Below the pieces are notes generated by a model. The model searched no databases, was not told where the DNA came from, and saw only the letters and a program-made list of their open reading frames with translations. A stretch of 6,567 bases of DNA from Hyphomicrobiales bacterium (lineage in GTDB: Bacteria; Pseudomonadota; Alphaproteobacteria; Rhizobiales; Rhizobiaceae): contig JAATGD010000040.1 in the NCBI GenBank assembly GCA_015654965.1, positions 1 through 6,567 of the forward strand. The letters run 5' to 3'. This document shows positions 5,612-6,567 of the stretch, in pieces (position 1 is the first letter of the stretch; each line of letters opens with the position of its first letter). The position numbers and the translations under genes were made by a program.

Positions 5612-6567
5612 ATGTTTAGATGGTTTGAAGAACGTTTAGCACCCTATCCGGAAGAGCCTCCACGTGAACCACCACGCGGGCTGGTGGCGTTTTGCCTTTA
5701 CTACACCCGTGGCGCATGGCCGTGGATCATTGGCATGGCGATCTTCACGACGCTGATCGCCATTGTCGAAGTCTCGCTCTTTGCCTTCATGGGCAATATC
5801 GTGGACTGGCTTTCCAGCCAGTCACGCGAGACGTTTCTGAGCAATGAAGGCTGGCGGCTGGCGCTGATCGCCGGTGTGGTTCTGGTCGGTTTGCCGGGGA
5901 TTGTGCTGACCCATTCGCTTATCATCCACCAGACGCTGCTCGGCAATTATCCGATGCGTGTGCGCTGGCTGATGCACCGTTATCTCATCCGCCAGTCGAT
6001 GGCGTTTTTTCAGGACGAGTTTGCAGGCCGTATTTCGACCAAGCTGATGCAGACCGCACTTGCCGTGCGCGAAACGGTGATGAAGGTTCTTGATGTCCTC
6101 AATTACGTCATCGTTTATTTTGCCGGAACGCTCTTCATTGCAGCCTCCGCCGATCTGCGCCTGATGATCCCGTTTGCCGTCTGGCTGGTGATCTATATCA
6201 TTCTGCTGCGCGTGTTCATTCCGCGTTTGCGGCTGGTTTCCAGCGATCAGGCGGATGCGCGTTCGACCATGACGGGCCGTATTGTCGACAGCTACACCAA
6301 TATCGCAACCGTCAAACTCTTTTCGCATTCCAGCCGTGAAGAGAGCTATGTGCGCGAAAGTCTCGATGGCTTTCTCGATACCGTGCATCGCCAGATGCGG
6401 CTGGTTACCCAGTTTCATTTCACGCTCTATTTTTCCAACTGCATATTGCTCTTTGCAGTCGGAGCGCTCGGCATCAGCCTGTGGATCAGTGAAGCCGTTT
6501 CGGTCGGTGCGGTTGCCGTCAGCATCGGTCTGGTGCTCCGCCTCAATGGCATGTCGCAATGGATCAT
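5612..6567 (+). CDS. ABC exporter half-transporter, permease-ATPase fusion (3' end outside window)
   Basis: The frame is open from ATG 5612 to the window edge, giving 318 residues with no stop. It encodes the transmembrane domain of a type I ABC exporter. Hydrophobic segments lie at about 37-60, 83-108, 163-179, 184-203 and 270-292, with a sixth starting near 299. Family-typical cytoplasmic stretches are visible: FFQDEFAGRISTKLMQ (132-147) after the second membrane segment, and GRIVDSYTNIATVKLFS (223-239) after the fourth. The N-terminus has a proline-rich PYPEEPPREPP (11-21) before the first membrane segment. The ATPase domain with Walker A, signature and Walker B motifs should follow downstream; I cannot see it, so the fusion is inferred from family architecture (usually about 600 residues). 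The substrate is unknown. It is divergent from trmL, with its own ribosome binding site and a candidate promoter. Confidence 0.88.
   Translation, partial: MFRWFEERLAPYPEEPPREPPRGLVAFCLYYTRGAWPWIIGMAIFTTLIAIVEVSLFAFMGNIVDWLSSQSRETFLSNEGWRLALIAGVVLVGLPGIVLTHSLIIHQTLLGNYPMRVRWLMHRYLIRQSMAFFQDEFAGRISTKLMQTALAVRETVMKVLDVLNYVIVYFAGTLFIAASADLRLMIPFAVWLVIYIILLRVFIPRLRLVSSDQADARSTMTGRIVDSYTNIATVKLFSHSSREESYVRESLDGFLDTVHRQMRLVTQFHFTLYFSNCILLFAVGALGISLWISEAVSVGAVAVSIGLVLRLNGMSQWI

Noticed and set aside
5822..6559. 245-residue open frame on the minus strand
   Set aside because: It is antisense to the ABC exporter membrane domain. Its His/Gln/Asp/Asn-rich composition is what the reverse of hydrophobic codons gives, and it has no recognisable domain. 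The plus-strand frame from 5612 has a ribosome binding site and exporter motifs.
1..6567. Defence system, phage remnant, CRISPR array or mobile element
   Set aside because: No repeat-spacer pattern, transposase, integrase, toxin-antitoxin pair or terminal inverted repeats were seen. All well-identified genes are core functions in intact frames.

Overview
The window looks like a stretch of core chromosome from an alphaproteobacterium of the order Hyphomicrobiales (Rhizobiales), most likely the Brucella/Ochrobactrum group. That placement rests on the gene set, the protein wording and the moderately high GC content as I recognise them, not on a search. I see no rRNA, tRNA, CRISPR array, insertion sequence, integrase or phage gene, and no obvious shift in base composition. 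No new multi-gene system stands out. The points of interest are small-scale: gene overlaps, dyads and two uncharacterised proteins.

Layout. (1) 12-2610, plus strand: a tightly packed trio of a DUF1285 protein, a CoA-type Nudix hydrolase and the CCA-adding tRNA nucleotidyltransferase. The genes are joined by 4-nt stop/start overlaps (ATGA, then TTGA), so they are almost certainly one translationally coupled transcript. (2) 2611-2692: a short AT-rich gap with three inverted repeats. (3) 2693-3529, plus strand: an LpxO/OlsC-like aspartyl/asparaginyl beta-hydroxylase family protein, probably an acyl-chain hydroxylase of envelope lipids. (4) 3528-3557: a near-ideal bidirectional terminator filling the space between the stops of the hydroxylase gene and hemF. 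(5) 3558-4472, minus strand: hemF, the oxygen-dependent coproporphyrinogen III oxidase. (6) 4473-4718: a divergent regulatory region with a good sigma70-like promoter, whose -35 box lies at the centre of a dyad, reading towards a small gene. (7) 4719-4979, plus strand: a basic 86-residue protein of unknown function with a strong ribosome binding site. (8) 4948-5433, minus strand: trmL, a tRNA wobble 2'-O-methyltransferase whose 3' end overlaps the small gene tail to tail by 32 nt. (9) 5434-5611: a divergent intergenic region with a candidate promoter. (10) 5612 to the window end, plus strand: the membrane domain of an ABC exporter half-transporter, cut off before its ATPase domain.

How the genes fit together. 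Two genes act on tRNA (CCA end addition and wobble methylation), one makes a haem precursor, one removes or recycles CoA-type nucleotides, and two concern the envelope (lipid hydroxylation and export). These are housekeeping functions side by side rather than one pathway. The only strong operon is the first trio.
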